From NCBI RefSeq assembly GCF_050942215.1, contig NZ_CP192056.1, positions 6,324,001-6,388,000 on the forward strand: 64,000 nt of DNA, written 5' to 3'. Made by a program: the position numbers and the translations under genes. The notes under the pieces are model-generated. The model was given only the letters and a program-made list of their open reading frames with translations. It was not told the DNA's origin and did not search any database. Origin of the DNA: Sphaerimonospora sp050942215. GTDB taxonomy: Bacteria > Actinomycetota > Actinomycetes > Streptosporangiales > Streptosporangiaceae. Positions 34,478-42,184 of the stretch are shown piece by piece; the first letter of the stretch is position 1, and each line of letters begins with the position of its first letter.

Positions 34478-34858
34478 GTGACAGCCTCCGTCGAACTGAC
34501 CCCGGCCCCGAGCGGCAGCGATGGCCGCATTCTGGTCGTCGCGCTGACCGGAGCACTGGACTATTCAAATGCCGATCGACTTCGTGAGAATGTCAGGGAC
34601 ACCCTGGCACCGGAGCACCGGGAACTCGTACTCGACCTGAACGGCCTGGAATTCTGTGACTCGACCGGCCTGCGTGCGCTGCTCGACATCCGTGAAGTCC
34701 TGGGCGAGCGCGGCGGAGCCGTCTCGCTGGTGAACCTCAACGCCCGGCTGACCAAGATATTCCGGATCACCGGGCTCATCAAGGCGTTCGCCGTCGCGAC
34801 GGATCTGGCGGAGGCGCTCGGCGCGGCCCGGGCCCGGATGGGATCGTCCCCGAGCTAG
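34478..34858 (+). CDS. STAS domain protein, anti-sigma factor antagonist
   Basis: STAS-domain protein of 126 aa from GTG 34478, which has GAGG seven bases upstream. The sequence shows VVALTGALDYSNADRLR, the phosphorylatable serine region LDLNGLEFCDSTGLRALLD and a C-terminal helix FRITGLIKAFAVA. It closely matches the SpoIIAA/RsbV layout, more canonical than the STAS protein at 33364 (CDSTG versus CDSYG). It lies 208 bases before the HATPase gene on the same strand, an arrangement typical of an antagonist/anti-sigma pair. Confidence 0.88.
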   Translation: MTASVELTPAPSGSDGRILVVALTGALDYSNADRLRENVRDTLAPEHRELVLDLNGLEFCDSTGLRALLDIREVLGERGGAVSLVNLNARLTKIFRITGLIKAFAVATDLAEALGAARARMGSSPS

Positions 34859-35066
34859 TGCCCCTCCGCCGACCTCTGCCCCGCCGCACCCCTCCCCCTC
34901 CGCCCTCCGGTCCGGCCACCGTTCCGGGTTCCGGTAGCGTTGCAGAAGCACCCGCGACCATCATGGTCCCGGGCTACCAACCGATCGAGCGGCGGCCGCG
35001 GCGGAGGGAACCCCCGGGAGGGATGCCCTCGCGGGGGTGAAGATGGGCGGCATCGAGGAGGGAAAG

Positions 35067-35486
35067 GTGGAGGATCACCTTCGGCAGTGGCCGATCACAG
35101 ATGATCTGGCCGCCCTGCGAGAGCACGTCCAGAGCCACGCCGTCCAGGCCGGACTCACCGGAACCCGGCTGGACGACCTCGTCATCGCCGCCAACGAGGC
35201 CGCCATCAACGTGCTCGAACACGGAGGCGGGTCCGGCACGCTGACCATCTGGCACGACGACGACCACCTCGCCGTCGACATCGTGGACAACGCGGGCCGG
35301 CTGCGCCCCGACGACGTTCCGCGTCCCCGGCCGGGCCCCCACGCCAACCGCGGCTACGGTCTGTGGCTGATCGGCCTGCTCTGCGACACGGTGAGCATCG
35401 AGCAGGCCCCGGGTCACTCCCGTGTCCGCCTGTCGATGAGTCTCCATCCCGCGGCCGTCGGTTTCGAAGCACACAGCGACGCCTGA
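35067..35486 (+). CDS. HATPase-domain serine kinase, anti-sigma factor (RsbW/SpoIIAB-like)
   Basis: HATPase_c_2 protein of about 139 aa. Seen: the N-box VIAANEAAINVLEHGG, the G1 box VDIVDNAG and a G2-like NRGYGLWLIGLL. These are the ATP-binding motifs of anti-sigma kinases that phosphorylate STAS proteins. I prefer GTG 35067, which has GAGGAG at suitable spacing; GTG 35037 or ATG 35043 would add up to ten residues. It follows the STAS gene at 34478. No sigma factor is next to it, so its target must lie elsewhere or it controls something else. Confidence 0.85.
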   Translation: MEDHLRQWPITDDLAALREHVQSHAVQAGLTGTRLDDLVIAANEAAINVLEHGGGSGTLTIWHDDDHLAVDIVDNAGRLRPDDVPRPRPGPHANRGYGLWLIGLLCDTVSIEQAPGHSRVRLSMSLHPAAVGFEAHSDA

Positions 35487-35560
35487 ACCCCTCACACCTC
35501 CACCGCCTGCTCCTCGGCCCTCGCGAGTTTTCACGTCAAATTCTGCGGAAGCCAAAAACG

Positions 35561-35669
35561 GTGGTCGCGGACCCCGGTCAAGCGTTGAAGTCGGTCTCGT
35601 TTTCGTCGTGATCCCGTAAATCGGGCCGATGAGGCCGACCGCTCGCCCTAATCTGGGGTCCGCGACCAC
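35561..35669. terminator. Large imperfect palindrome, probable bidirectional terminator
   Basis: Perfect 15-base arms GTGGTCGCGGACCCC (35561-35575) and GGGGTCCGCGACCAC (35655-35669) enclose 79 bases that are themselves partly self-complementary, with CCCG/CGGG around TAAAT at the centre. It lies between the ends of two convergent genes (35486 and 35680). No T-run follows, so a mobile palindromic element is an alternative. Confidence 0.5.
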
Positions 35670-35679
35670 AGGTGAACCG

Positions 35680-35868
35680 CTACCTGAGGTATGCCCATGA
35701 CGCGGCGGCAACCGCGATCAGGATGCAGAGGCGGATGGTCCGGGGGGTGCTGTCAACTACGTCCCGGACCGTTCTCGCCACCTCTCCGATCCAGGAGCCG
35801 AACTCCGGGTCGTGATACCGCTTCTCGTCACGGCGTCCCCCGCGTACGCGAGGCCGAATGGCAGTCAT
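35680..35868 (-). CDS. Small membrane protein
   Basis: A protein of 62 aa with a basic N terminus, a conserved-looking middle (DPEFGSWIGEVARTVRDVV, then DSTPRT) and one C-terminal membrane helix (LCILIAVAAASWAYL). AGAGGGGG lies a few bases upstream of ATG 35868, a strong ribosome binding site. The topology suggests a C-tail-anchored protein with its N terminus in the cytoplasm. I recognise no named family. Confidence 0.65.
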   Translation of the reverse strand: MTAIRPRVRGGRRDEKRYHDPEFGSWIGEVARTVRDVVDSTPRTIRLCILIAVAAASWAYLR

Positions 35869-36230
35869 CGTGGCCCCCTCTCCATATGCTTCATCGGGGG
35901 AACGCGTGCCCCCCGAAATGCCCGAACCGAGCGGGATCCCTCAAGGGCGCCACGAGGCCGTACGGGATTCCCCCGCAGCGCCTTCGCGCCGCCCCGGCGG
36001 GGGATACCGGACGGTGGATTTCATGGTCACATTCACGCGCCGCGTAACGCAATGGAGATCGAGCAGTATTCTGCGGTCCCTACGAAGAGTGACGATAGAA
36101 TCACAGTTTGCTATATACTTTAGCCCCGTTATGTCCCGATAAGTACGCTTTGCTGTCCGATTTGTCCGTACGCGCTTTCCGGAATTTTGGGTCAGGCGGC
36201 GACACGCCGTCATTTTGCGGGAGGGGCCCG
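35869..36230. other. Intergenic region, partly AT-rich
   Basis: No supported gene. The stretch 36090-36140 is AT-rich for this genome (ACAGTTTGCTATATACTTTA) and probably holds the promoter for the small membrane protein gene. Short ORFs here lack ribosome binding sites and coding character. Confidence 0.35.
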
Positions 36231-36692
36231 TCAACGGCGGCGGCGGCCCCTCACGCCACGACCACTCCGGACGCCTCGTCGTGAACTGTTCGCCAGCAGC
36301 AGCCCGACCGCGACGAGGACGGCGCCGAGGAACAGGAACCCGAGATCGTAGGCGACCTGGTGCGGGCCTGGCCGTACGTGATGGACCCCCAGCAGTTGGT
36401 GGTCCACCAGGCCCTCGACGACATTGAACAGGCCCCAGCCGGCTATGCCGTACCCCAGCAGTTCGCGCCCGGGGTGCGGGCCGCGGCGCGACAGCATCGC
36501 GACACCGGCGATCACCAGCGCGAGACAGCCCGCGTGGAACAGCCCGTCACCGATCATGTTGAGACGCTCGTCATGCGGATACCACCCGCTGAGCATGTGA
36601 TGCCAGCCCATCAGCTGGTGCAGCAGGATTCCGTCGATGAAGCCGCCGATGCCGAGGCCGAGCACCAGGCCGGCGGTGCGAGTCGATGTCAT
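36231..36692 (-). CDS. DUF2243 membrane protein
   Basis: Integral membrane protein of 153 aa matching DUF2243: GIGGFIDGILLHQLMGWHH near residue 15, DGLFHAGCL, then GYGIAGWGLFNVVEGLVDHQ and LLGVHHVR, and a last membrane helix. The repeated His residues in and beside the membrane segments suggest a metal or heme site; the family's function is unknown. ATG 36692 fits the family N terminus; a longer start at 36806 adds a non-conserved segment. The C terminus is Arg-rich. Confidence 0.8.
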   Translation of the reverse strand: MTSTRTAGLVLGLGIGGFIDGILLHQLMGWHHMLSGWYPHDERLNMIGDGLFHAGCLALVIAGVAMLSRRGPHPGRELLGYGIAGWGLFNVVEGLVDHQLLGVHHVRPGPHQVAYDLGFLFLGAVLVAVGLLLANSSRRGVRSGRGVRGRRRR

Positions 36693-36744
36693 GACGTTAG
36701 GCAACGATACCGTAACAACGAGTGAGCGGCTCGACGCCACCCGG

Positions 36745-36993
36745 TCAGCCGCCGAGATCCCTGGCCGCGTTGTCCAGACGGCAGGCCAGCGCCTCCATCC
36801 GGTCATCGGATAGCGGGGCGCGTACGAGGTCGTGCGGGAGATCGCTGCGCCGTATGATCACCAGACCCCGGTGCTCGTCGTCGATCTCGCCGACGGGCAG
36901 CACGAGGCATTCGCCGCGGACGAACACCAGCGCCACATCCGGATCGTCCGACTCCAGCAGCCGTCGAGCGCATTCCCGGTCCACGAGCGGCAT
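36745..36993 (-). CDS. Small conserved-looking hypothetical protein
   Basis: A protein of 82 aa: VDRECARRLLESDD, then alternating strands VALVFVRGECLVLPVG and HRGLVIIRRSDL, ending in a helix. GGAGGCGGAGGG precedes ATG 36993. It lies between the epimerase and DUF2243 genes on the same strand and may be in their transcription unit. I assign no function. Confidence 0.6.
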   Translation of the reverse strand: MPLVDRECARRLLESDDPDVALVFVRGECLVLPVGEIDDEHRGLVIIRRSDLPHDLVRAPLSDDRMEALACRLDNAARDLGG

Positions 36994-37035
36994 GCCCTCC
37001 GCCTCCTCGATCCTCTCAGGTCCGATCGCTCGTAC

Positions 37036-38085
37036 TCATGGGCGCGTACCGGCGCCCGTGGCCGCCTCCCTGATCCGGCCGCCCACGCCCGACTCCGGCG
37101 CGAGCGGGGGAGTGTCCATGCCGGCCCCGCCGCTCATGCCGTCGATCACCGCGCGCAGCGCGTCCGTACCGCTGTGGCGGGGCTCCCAGCCCAGCTCGGT
37201 GCGGGCTCTCGTCACGTCCATGATGGGCAGTCGCAGCGCCATCTCCATCAGGCCGGGCGAGGCCGGGAGCAGCCGCATGTGCCACCCGGCCGCGACCGCG
37301 CCCCTGGCCACCATCGACGGCACCGGAACCCGCCGCGCCCCGAGCATCTCCGCCATGACGGCCGGGTCGATGACCGGGTCGGCTGCCAGGTTGAACGCCC
37401 CGGAGACGGGCCGGGTGAGGGCGAGCCGGTACGCCTCCGCGGCGTCGGAGGTGTGCAGCGCCTGGAAGCGCAGCCCGTGGATGTCCGGGACGAACCGGAT
37501 CAGATTCGGCCGGATCAGCCGCTGCGGCAGGAACGGCCCGGCGAACAGACGCCGCTGCTCGCTCGCGGACTCCCGCTTGAAGATGAAACCGGGGCGCATA
37601 CGGACGACACGGATGTCCTCATGATCACGTTCGAACGTGTCGAGAACCCGCTCGACGTACGCCTTCTCCCGTCCGTAGGCGGCGCCGGGCCAGCCGTGCG
37701 TGGGCCAGCTCTCGTCGACCGGCCGGTCCTTCGGGCCCGGCGAGTAGGCGCCGACCGAGGACGAGTGGATGAGCGTGGACACGCCGGCCCGCGCGGCGGC
37801 CCGGAAGACCCGGACACTGCCGATGACATTGGTGTTCCAGGTCGTCACCGGGTTGTGGGTGGGCTGGAACAGCCAGGCGAGGTGGATCACCGCGTCGGCG
37901 CCGGAGAAGATCTCCCCGAGGTCGTCACGGCACACGTCGGCCCGCCGCCACTCGACCTTCCCCGGCCGCCAGCCGGGCATCCGCCGAGCCACCCCGACCA
38001 TCGAGGTGATCGCGGGATCGGCCTCGAGCGCACTGACGACACTGGTCCCGACGTTTCCGGTCGCACCGACCACAACTACGCGCAT
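37036..38085 (-). CDS. NAD-dependent epimerase/dehydratase family protein
   Basis: Extended short-chain dehydrogenase of 349 aa. The nucleotide-binding motif VVGATGNVG is at the N terminus; HLAWLFQPT, a catalytic Ser region (IHSSSVGAYSPG) and YGREK (catalytic Tyr and Lys) follow in order. The substrate-binding half is less conserved. It probably acts on a nucleotide sugar or similar molecule, but no sugar-pathway genes adjoin it. ATG 38085 begins exactly at the Rossmann strand; the frame extends upstream, but only into repeat DNA. A composite palindromic repeat lies directly upstream. Confidence 0.85.
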   Translation of the reverse strand: MRVVVVGATGNVGTSVVSALEADPAITSMVGVARRMPGWRPGKVEWRRADVCRDDLGEIFSGADAVIHLAWLFQPTHNPVTTWNTNVIGSVRVFRAAARAGVSTLIHSSSVGAYSPGPKDRPVDESWPTHGWPGAAYGREKAYVERVLDTFERDHEDIRVVRMRPGFIFKRESASEQRRLFAGPFLPQRLIRPNLIRFVPDIHGLRFQALHTSDAAEAYRLALTRPVSGAFNLAADPVIDPAVMAEMLGARRVPVPSMVARGAVAAGWHMRLLPASPGLMEMALRLPIMDVTRARTELGWEPRHSGTDALRAVIDGMSGGAGMDTPPLAPESGVGGRIREAATGAGTRP

Positions 38086-38148
38086 TCTGCCCGAATTCCC
38101 GACAAATCGCCCAGCAAACCACACCCCTCCCCTCCCCTCCCCCCCACC

Positions 38149-38445
38149 GTGATCTTGCGAATTCTCGCAGTCTCCGCCCCTGACCAGCGCGAGTACTCTC
38201 CGTGATCTTGCAGAAATGATGCCGCAGGCGTCCCCACCTGGGCGGTCGTCATCAGTGATCTTGCACTCGGGGAGCCTTTCTCGCCAAGCGGCCTCTACGA
38301 CACATATCTCCACAGGACACGTAAGCCATTGCAAGATCATCGATGGTGAATCCGCAGGTCAGCGGGACCTCATGCAAGTTTCTGCAAGATCACGAACGAG
38401 AAATGGCCGGTCAGCGGCCATGAGTGCGAGCAACTACAAGATCAC
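38149..38445. repeat. Composite palindromic repeat, copy A (297 bp, expanded centre)
   Basis: Three forward units begin at 38149, 38202 and 38255, exactly 53 bp apart. Three inverted units end at 38340, 38393 and 38445. Each begins GTGATCTTG; outer and inner units carry different but position-specific continuations. The centre between the arms is 64 bases (38266-38329) instead of 8 as in copies B and C. The copy lies between divergent genes for the epimerase and the NERD-pseudokinase. Confidence 0.9.
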
Positions 38446-38573
38446 GGGAGGAGGGGGAGGTGGGAGGGGAGGTGTCAGCTTGGACATAGGTGGGAAATTC
38501 AGTGGTGGCGCGGGAATACCGATACCAAGGAGGATGGAGTTCTCATTCTGGTCAGAGAGGCGGCACAAGGGAG

Positions 38574-39980
38574 ATGGCTCAGATCGTCGGTGGCGGGCGG
38601 CCCGTCAATGACGCCGAACGAAGGGTCATCGCGCACCTGCGTGACAACGCCCCTGACGACTGGCTGCTGCTGCACAACATCGAGGTGCCGCGCGGCGCCG
38701 ATCTCTTCGAGGTCGACGTGGCGGTGCTCACCGAGCATTCACTCTGCGTGATCGACGTCAAGGGTGCACGCGGCCGGTTCCAGGTGGCGGGGAACCGGTG
38801 GTTCCCCCAGCACCGGGAGGCGTTCGGATCCCCGGTCGCCAAGCTGCGTGGTACGGCTCGGGCGCTGAAGGGCCTGCTCATCGACGAGCATCGTGAGCTG
38901 GAGCGGCTGTACGTCGACAACATCGTCGTGCTGACCGCCCCCGGAGCCGTCCTCGTCGACCCCACGGGCCGCGACGCGCGGCACGTGACCAACCTCGCCG
39001 GCCTCGTCGACATGCTCAGCGACGTGTCACGGGTCAGGCACGGCTGCAGCCGGGACGCCGGGCCGTACCGCACGGCGATCATCGAGGCGCTCAACGGGAC
39101 CGTGCGCAGGTCCACCGCGCCGCCGAGGTTCGGCAACTGGGAGGTCGAGGAGCAACTCGGCGGCGACAGCCGGGTCACCGAATACCGCGCCGTCAACGCG
39201 ACCGCGCCCACCAGCGAGACCGTCCTGCTGCGGGTCTATCGGGCCGACCCGATGGCGCCCGAGCGGCGGCGGGTGGCCGAGCAGCGGCGGATCGCCAACG
39301 CCTACCAGGCGCTCGCGAAGATCCCGCCGCACCCCCGGGTCGTACGCTCGCGCGACTTCTTCGCGATCGACGACGAGAGCAGGTTCGTCCTGGTGCTCGA
39401 CGACGTGCACGGCCAGGCGCTGCACCTGCACCTCACCGGACGGAAACTGGGCGTGACGGCCAAGCTCGGCGTGTTCGAGGACATGCTGGCCGGCCTCGCC
39501 CACGTGCACGCCAACAAGGTCATCCACCGGGCGCTCACCCCCGCCTGCGTGCTGGTGACCGACTCCGGCCACGCCATGCTCACCGGCTTCGACTACGCCA
39601 AGCCGGGACCGCGCAAGCACACCGTGGCCAACGAGCTGCCGAACATCCTCGACGTGCACTATGTGGCCCCGGAGTGCCGGGCGCGGCCCGACCGGATGAC
39701 CACGGCGTCCGACGTCTACTCCGCCGGGGTGATCGCCTTCCAGCTCCTGACCGGCGAGCTGCCCACCCCCGGCGTCGACGCCGAGCCGGACGCCGGCGGC
39801 GTCGCGCCGGAGATCATGGATCTGGTACGGCGCATGCGCGAGCCGACACCGGGCAAGCGCCCCGAGGCGGCGACGGCCCTGGTCGAGCTGCGGCAGGCCC
39901 GCGACGCCCAGGGAGGCCACCACCGGCCGGTCATGGGACGGCTGCGCCAAGCCTTGCGCCGTCTCTCGCGCCGGCACTGA
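38574..39980 (+). CDS. NERD domain-pseudokinase fusion protein
   Basis: A 468-aa protein from ATG 38574. Residues about 10-120 form a NERD (nuclease-related) domain with FEVDVAVL and VIDVKG, a D...DxK pattern like restriction-type nucleases. Residues about 190-445 have a protein-kinase fold: GNWEVEEQLGGDSRVTEYRA (glycine loop), LLRVYR where the ATP lysine should be, VIHRALTPACVLV where HRDLxPxN is expected, GFDYAK in place of DFG, and APE and DVYSAGVIAFQL. Catalytic Lys, Asp and Asn are all replaced, so phosphotransfer is unlikely. The start is uncertain because purine-rich sites lie very near or further upstream. Confidence 0.85.
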   Translation: MAQIVGGGRPVNDAERRVIAHLRDNAPDDWLLLHNIEVPRGADLFEVDVAVLTEHSLCVIDVKGARGRFQVAGNRWFPQHREAFGSPVAKLRGTARALKGLLIDEHRELERLYVDNIVVLTAPGAVLVDPTGRDARHVTNLAGLVDMLSDVSRVRHGCSRDAGPYRTAIIEALNGTVRRSTAPPRFGNWEVEEQLGGDSRVTEYRAVNATAPTSETVLLRVYRADPMAPERRRVAEQRRIANAYQALAKIPPHPRVVRSRDFFAIDDESRFVLVLDDVHGQALHLHLTGRKLGVTAKLGVFEDMLAGLAHVHANKVIHRALTPACVLVTDSGHAMLTGFDYAKPGPRKHTVANELPNILDVHYVAPECRARPDRMTTASDVYSAGVIAFQLLTGELPTPGVDAEPDAGGVAPEIMDLVRRMREPTPGKRPEAATALVELRQARDAQGGHHRPVMGRLRQALRRLSRRH

Positions 39981-40006
39981 TCCGCAGTTCCGAGGACCTG
40001 GAGGTG

Positions 40007-40040
40007 GTACGGCCCGGCGCGACACCGGGCCGGGCCGTAC
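40007..40040. terminator. Bidirectional terminator hairpin
   Basis: Perfect 11-base stem GTACGGCCCGG (40007-40017) / CCGGGCCGTAC (40030-40040) with a 12-base loop, between the convergent NERD-pseudokinase and leuA genes. Confidence 0.75.
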
Positions 40041-40045
40041 GGACG

Positions 40046-41839
40046 TCAGGACGCGCGGTTGACGGCGGACAGCACCGCTCGGATGGACGCGGTCAGCACC
40101 GAGGTGTCCTGCCCCGCCCCCCAGACCGGCGTGCCGTTGACCAGGCATTCGACGTACGCCACCGCCGCGCTCTGCGGCCCCGGCGTGGTGGCGTGCTGGG
40201 TGAAGTTGCGGATGTCCACCTCGACGCCGATCGTGCCCAGCGCCCGGGTGAGGGCCGACAGCTGCCCGTTGCCCTGGCCGGACACCTTCTTCTCCGCACC
40301 GTCGGGAGTGCGCAGCACCCCCTCGAACTCGTGCTCACCCGGGCTGGGCTCGGTGACGTACCAGTCGGCCAGTGTGATCGGGCCGTCGTCGCAGGGTGCC
40401 AGGTAGGTGGCGGAGAACAGGCTCCACAGCTCCTTGCCGGTCATCTCCTGGCCGCTGCCGTCCGTGGCGCGCTGCACCACCTGGGCGAACTCCTGCTGCA
40501 GCCGCCGCGGCAGCTCCAGGCCGTAGCCGACCTGCAGGAGATAGGCGATCCCGCCCTTGCCGGACTGGCTGTTGACCCGGATCACCGCCTCGTAGGTCCG
40601 CCCGACGTCGGCGGGGTCGATCGGCAGGTACGGCACCGCCCACGGCGCCTCCCCCTCCGGCACGCCCAGTTCGGTCGCCCGGGCGGTGTGGTGCGCCATG
40701 CCCTTCTTGATCGCGTCCTGGTGCGTCCCGGAGAAGGCGGTGTAGACGAGATCACCGACGTAGGGGTGCCGGATGTGGACGGGTATGCGGTTGCAGTGCT
40801 CGACGGTCCGCCGGATCTCGTCGATGTCCGAGAAGTCGATCATCGGGTCGACGCCCTGGGCGTGCAGGTTCAGCGCCAGGGTGGCCAGGTCCACGTTCCC
40901 GGTGCGCTCCCCGTTGCCGAACAGGCAGCCCTCGACCCGCTGGGCGCCCGCGAGCACCGCGAGCTCCGCGCAGGCGATGCCGGTGCCGCGATCGTTGTGC
41001 GGATGCACCGAAAGGATCACCGCGTCGCGCCGGGTCAGCTGCCGGTCCATGTACTCGATCTGGTCGGCGTACACGTTGGGCGTCGCGACCTCCACCGTGG
41101 CCGGCAGGTTGTGGACCACCGGACGGTCCGGGGAGGCGTCCCACAGCTCGGTCAGCCCGTTGCACACCTCCAGCACGTAATCGGGCTCGGTCAGATTGAA
41201 GACCTCGGGCGAGAACTCGAACCGCACCGGTGGGCCAGGACGCGCGTCGGCCAGCCGGGCCACCTGCTCGGCCGCCGTACGGATCATTCCGTACAGCTCC
41301 GTCCGTTCCCGGCCCAGCACCACCTCGCGCCAGGTGGGCGCCGTCGCGGTGTACAGATGGACCAGCACACGCGGCAGGCCCTCGATCGAGGCGAAGGTCC
41401 GCTCGATCAGGTCGGCGCGGGCCGGGGTGAACACCGAGATGGTCAGATCGCCGGGCAGGTCGTCGCGGGTGGCGAGATGCCGGACGAAATCGAAGTCGGT
41501 CTGGCTCGCCGACGGGTAGCCGACCTCGATCTCCTTGAAGCCCATCGCCACCAGCAGATCGAACATGTGCCGCTTGCGCGCCGTGTCCATCGGCTCGGCC
41601 AGGGCCTGGTTGCCGTCCCTGAGGTCCACCGGCACCCACAGCGGAGCGCGTTCGATCCGCCGATCGGGCCAGGTACGACCGGTCAGGGGCAGCTCGACCC
41701 GCTCGTGAACCGGGCGATAGCGGTGGCTTGGCATGGCGCTGTGCCGCTGTGGATTCCAGTCGGGCGCATCAGCGGGAACCGGACCGGAAGGAGTCCGTAT
41801 TGTGGGAAATCGAGGTGAAGACATCTCGCTGCGGGGCAT
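40046..41839 (-). CDS. leuA: 2-isopropylmalate synthase
   Basis: First committed step of leucine synthesis: condenses acetyl-CoA with 2-oxoisovalerate. 597 aa, the long actinobacterial/fungal type. The TIM barrel has VPVDLRDGNQAL and the metal motif SVHPHNDRGTG; a C-terminal regulatory (leucine-binding) domain follows the linker. ATG 41839 is chosen because GAAAGGG lies nine bases upstream; ATG 41857 is out of range of any such site. A leucine leader peptide and overlapping hairpins lie upstream, so expression is probably controlled by leucyl-tRNA supply as well as by feedback. Codons 2-5 (CCCCGCAGCG) can pair with the attenuator stem. Confidence 0.95.
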   Translation of the reverse strand: MPRSEMSSPRFPTIRTPSGPVPADAPDWNPQRHSAMPSHRYRPVHERVELPLTGRTWPDRRIERAPLWVPVDLRDGNQALAEPMDTARKRHMFDLLVAMGFKEIEVGYPSASQTDFDFVRHLATRDDLPGDLTISVFTPARADLIERTFASIEGLPRVLVHLYTATAPTWREVVLGRERTELYGMIRTAAEQVARLADARPGPPVRFEFSPEVFNLTEPDYVLEVCNGLTELWDASPDRPVVHNLPATVEVATPNVYADQIEYMDRQLTRRDAVILSVHPHNDRGTGIACAELAVLAGAQRVEGCLFGNGERTGNVDLATLALNLHAQGVDPMIDFSDIDEIRRTVEHCNRIPVHIRHPYVGDLVYTAFSGTHQDAIKKGMAHHTARATELGVPEGEAPWAVPYLPIDPADVGRTYEAVIRVNSQSGKGGIAYLLQVGYGLELPRRLQQEFAQVVQRATDGSGQEMTGKELWSLFSATYLAPCDDGPITLADWYVTEPSPGEHEFEGVLRTPDGAEKKVSGQGNGQLSALTRALGTIGVEVDIRNFTQHATTPGPQSAAVAYVECLVNGTPVWGAGQDTSVLTASIRAVLSAVNRAS

Positions 41840-41854
41840 TTGATCGGTCCCTTT

Positions 41855-41935
41855 CATCGGTCAGACGACTGACCGGCGTTGTGGAACCCCGCAGCGGGGT
41901 GCCGGTCGTCGTCAAGCCCCGCTGCGGCAGCGGAG
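41855..41935 (-). promoter_or_regulatory. leuA attenuator
   Basis: On the transcript, CCGCTG can pair with CAGCGG inside the leader ORF; CCGCAGCGGGG can instead pair perfectly with downstream CCCCGCTGCGG, and that segment can also fold on itself as CCCCG/CGGGG. A further hairpin CGGTCAG-TCGT-CTGACCG lies next to the leuA ribosome binding site (about 41856-41873). Ribosome stalling at the Leu codons would shift the balance among these structures. Confidence 0.75.
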
Positions 41936-41959
41936 AAGAAGAAGACCGAACAGAACCAT
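41912..41959 (-). CDS. leuL: leuA leader peptide MVLFGLLLLRCRSGA
   Basis: A 15-residue ORF with four consecutive Leu codons (CTT CTT CTT CTC) upstream of leuA. Its -10 box TATAGT (41972-41967) lies seven bases before the ATG, so it is probably a leaderless transcript. The 3' half of the ORF contains stem-forming sequence, as in classical amino-acid attenuators. Confidence 0.85.
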   Translation of the reverse strand: MVLFGLLLLRCRSGA

Positions 41960-42184
41960 GCGAGCGACTATACACCTGTCATCGGCGAGCCGCGCGTGCT
42001 CCGGCATCACAAGGCGTGGTCGCGATGACTCGTGATTTAGGCCGCGCGGCGCGCGTCGTTTCCAATCGATGGACCCGGATCCGTACTATACGAAACTCCC
42101 GATGGAAATTTTCCGATCGATCGGTTATATCCGGAATAAATCCACACCATCCGCCGGGTGATACGGGGACCGCACGGCTCGGGG

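Noticed and set aside
38490..38573. Longer N terminus of the NERD-pseudokinase protein, and a 25-codon ORF from ATG 38534
   Set aside because: The extension runs towards repeat DNA and is not domain-like; the AGGAGG before 38534 abuts the ATG with no spacing.
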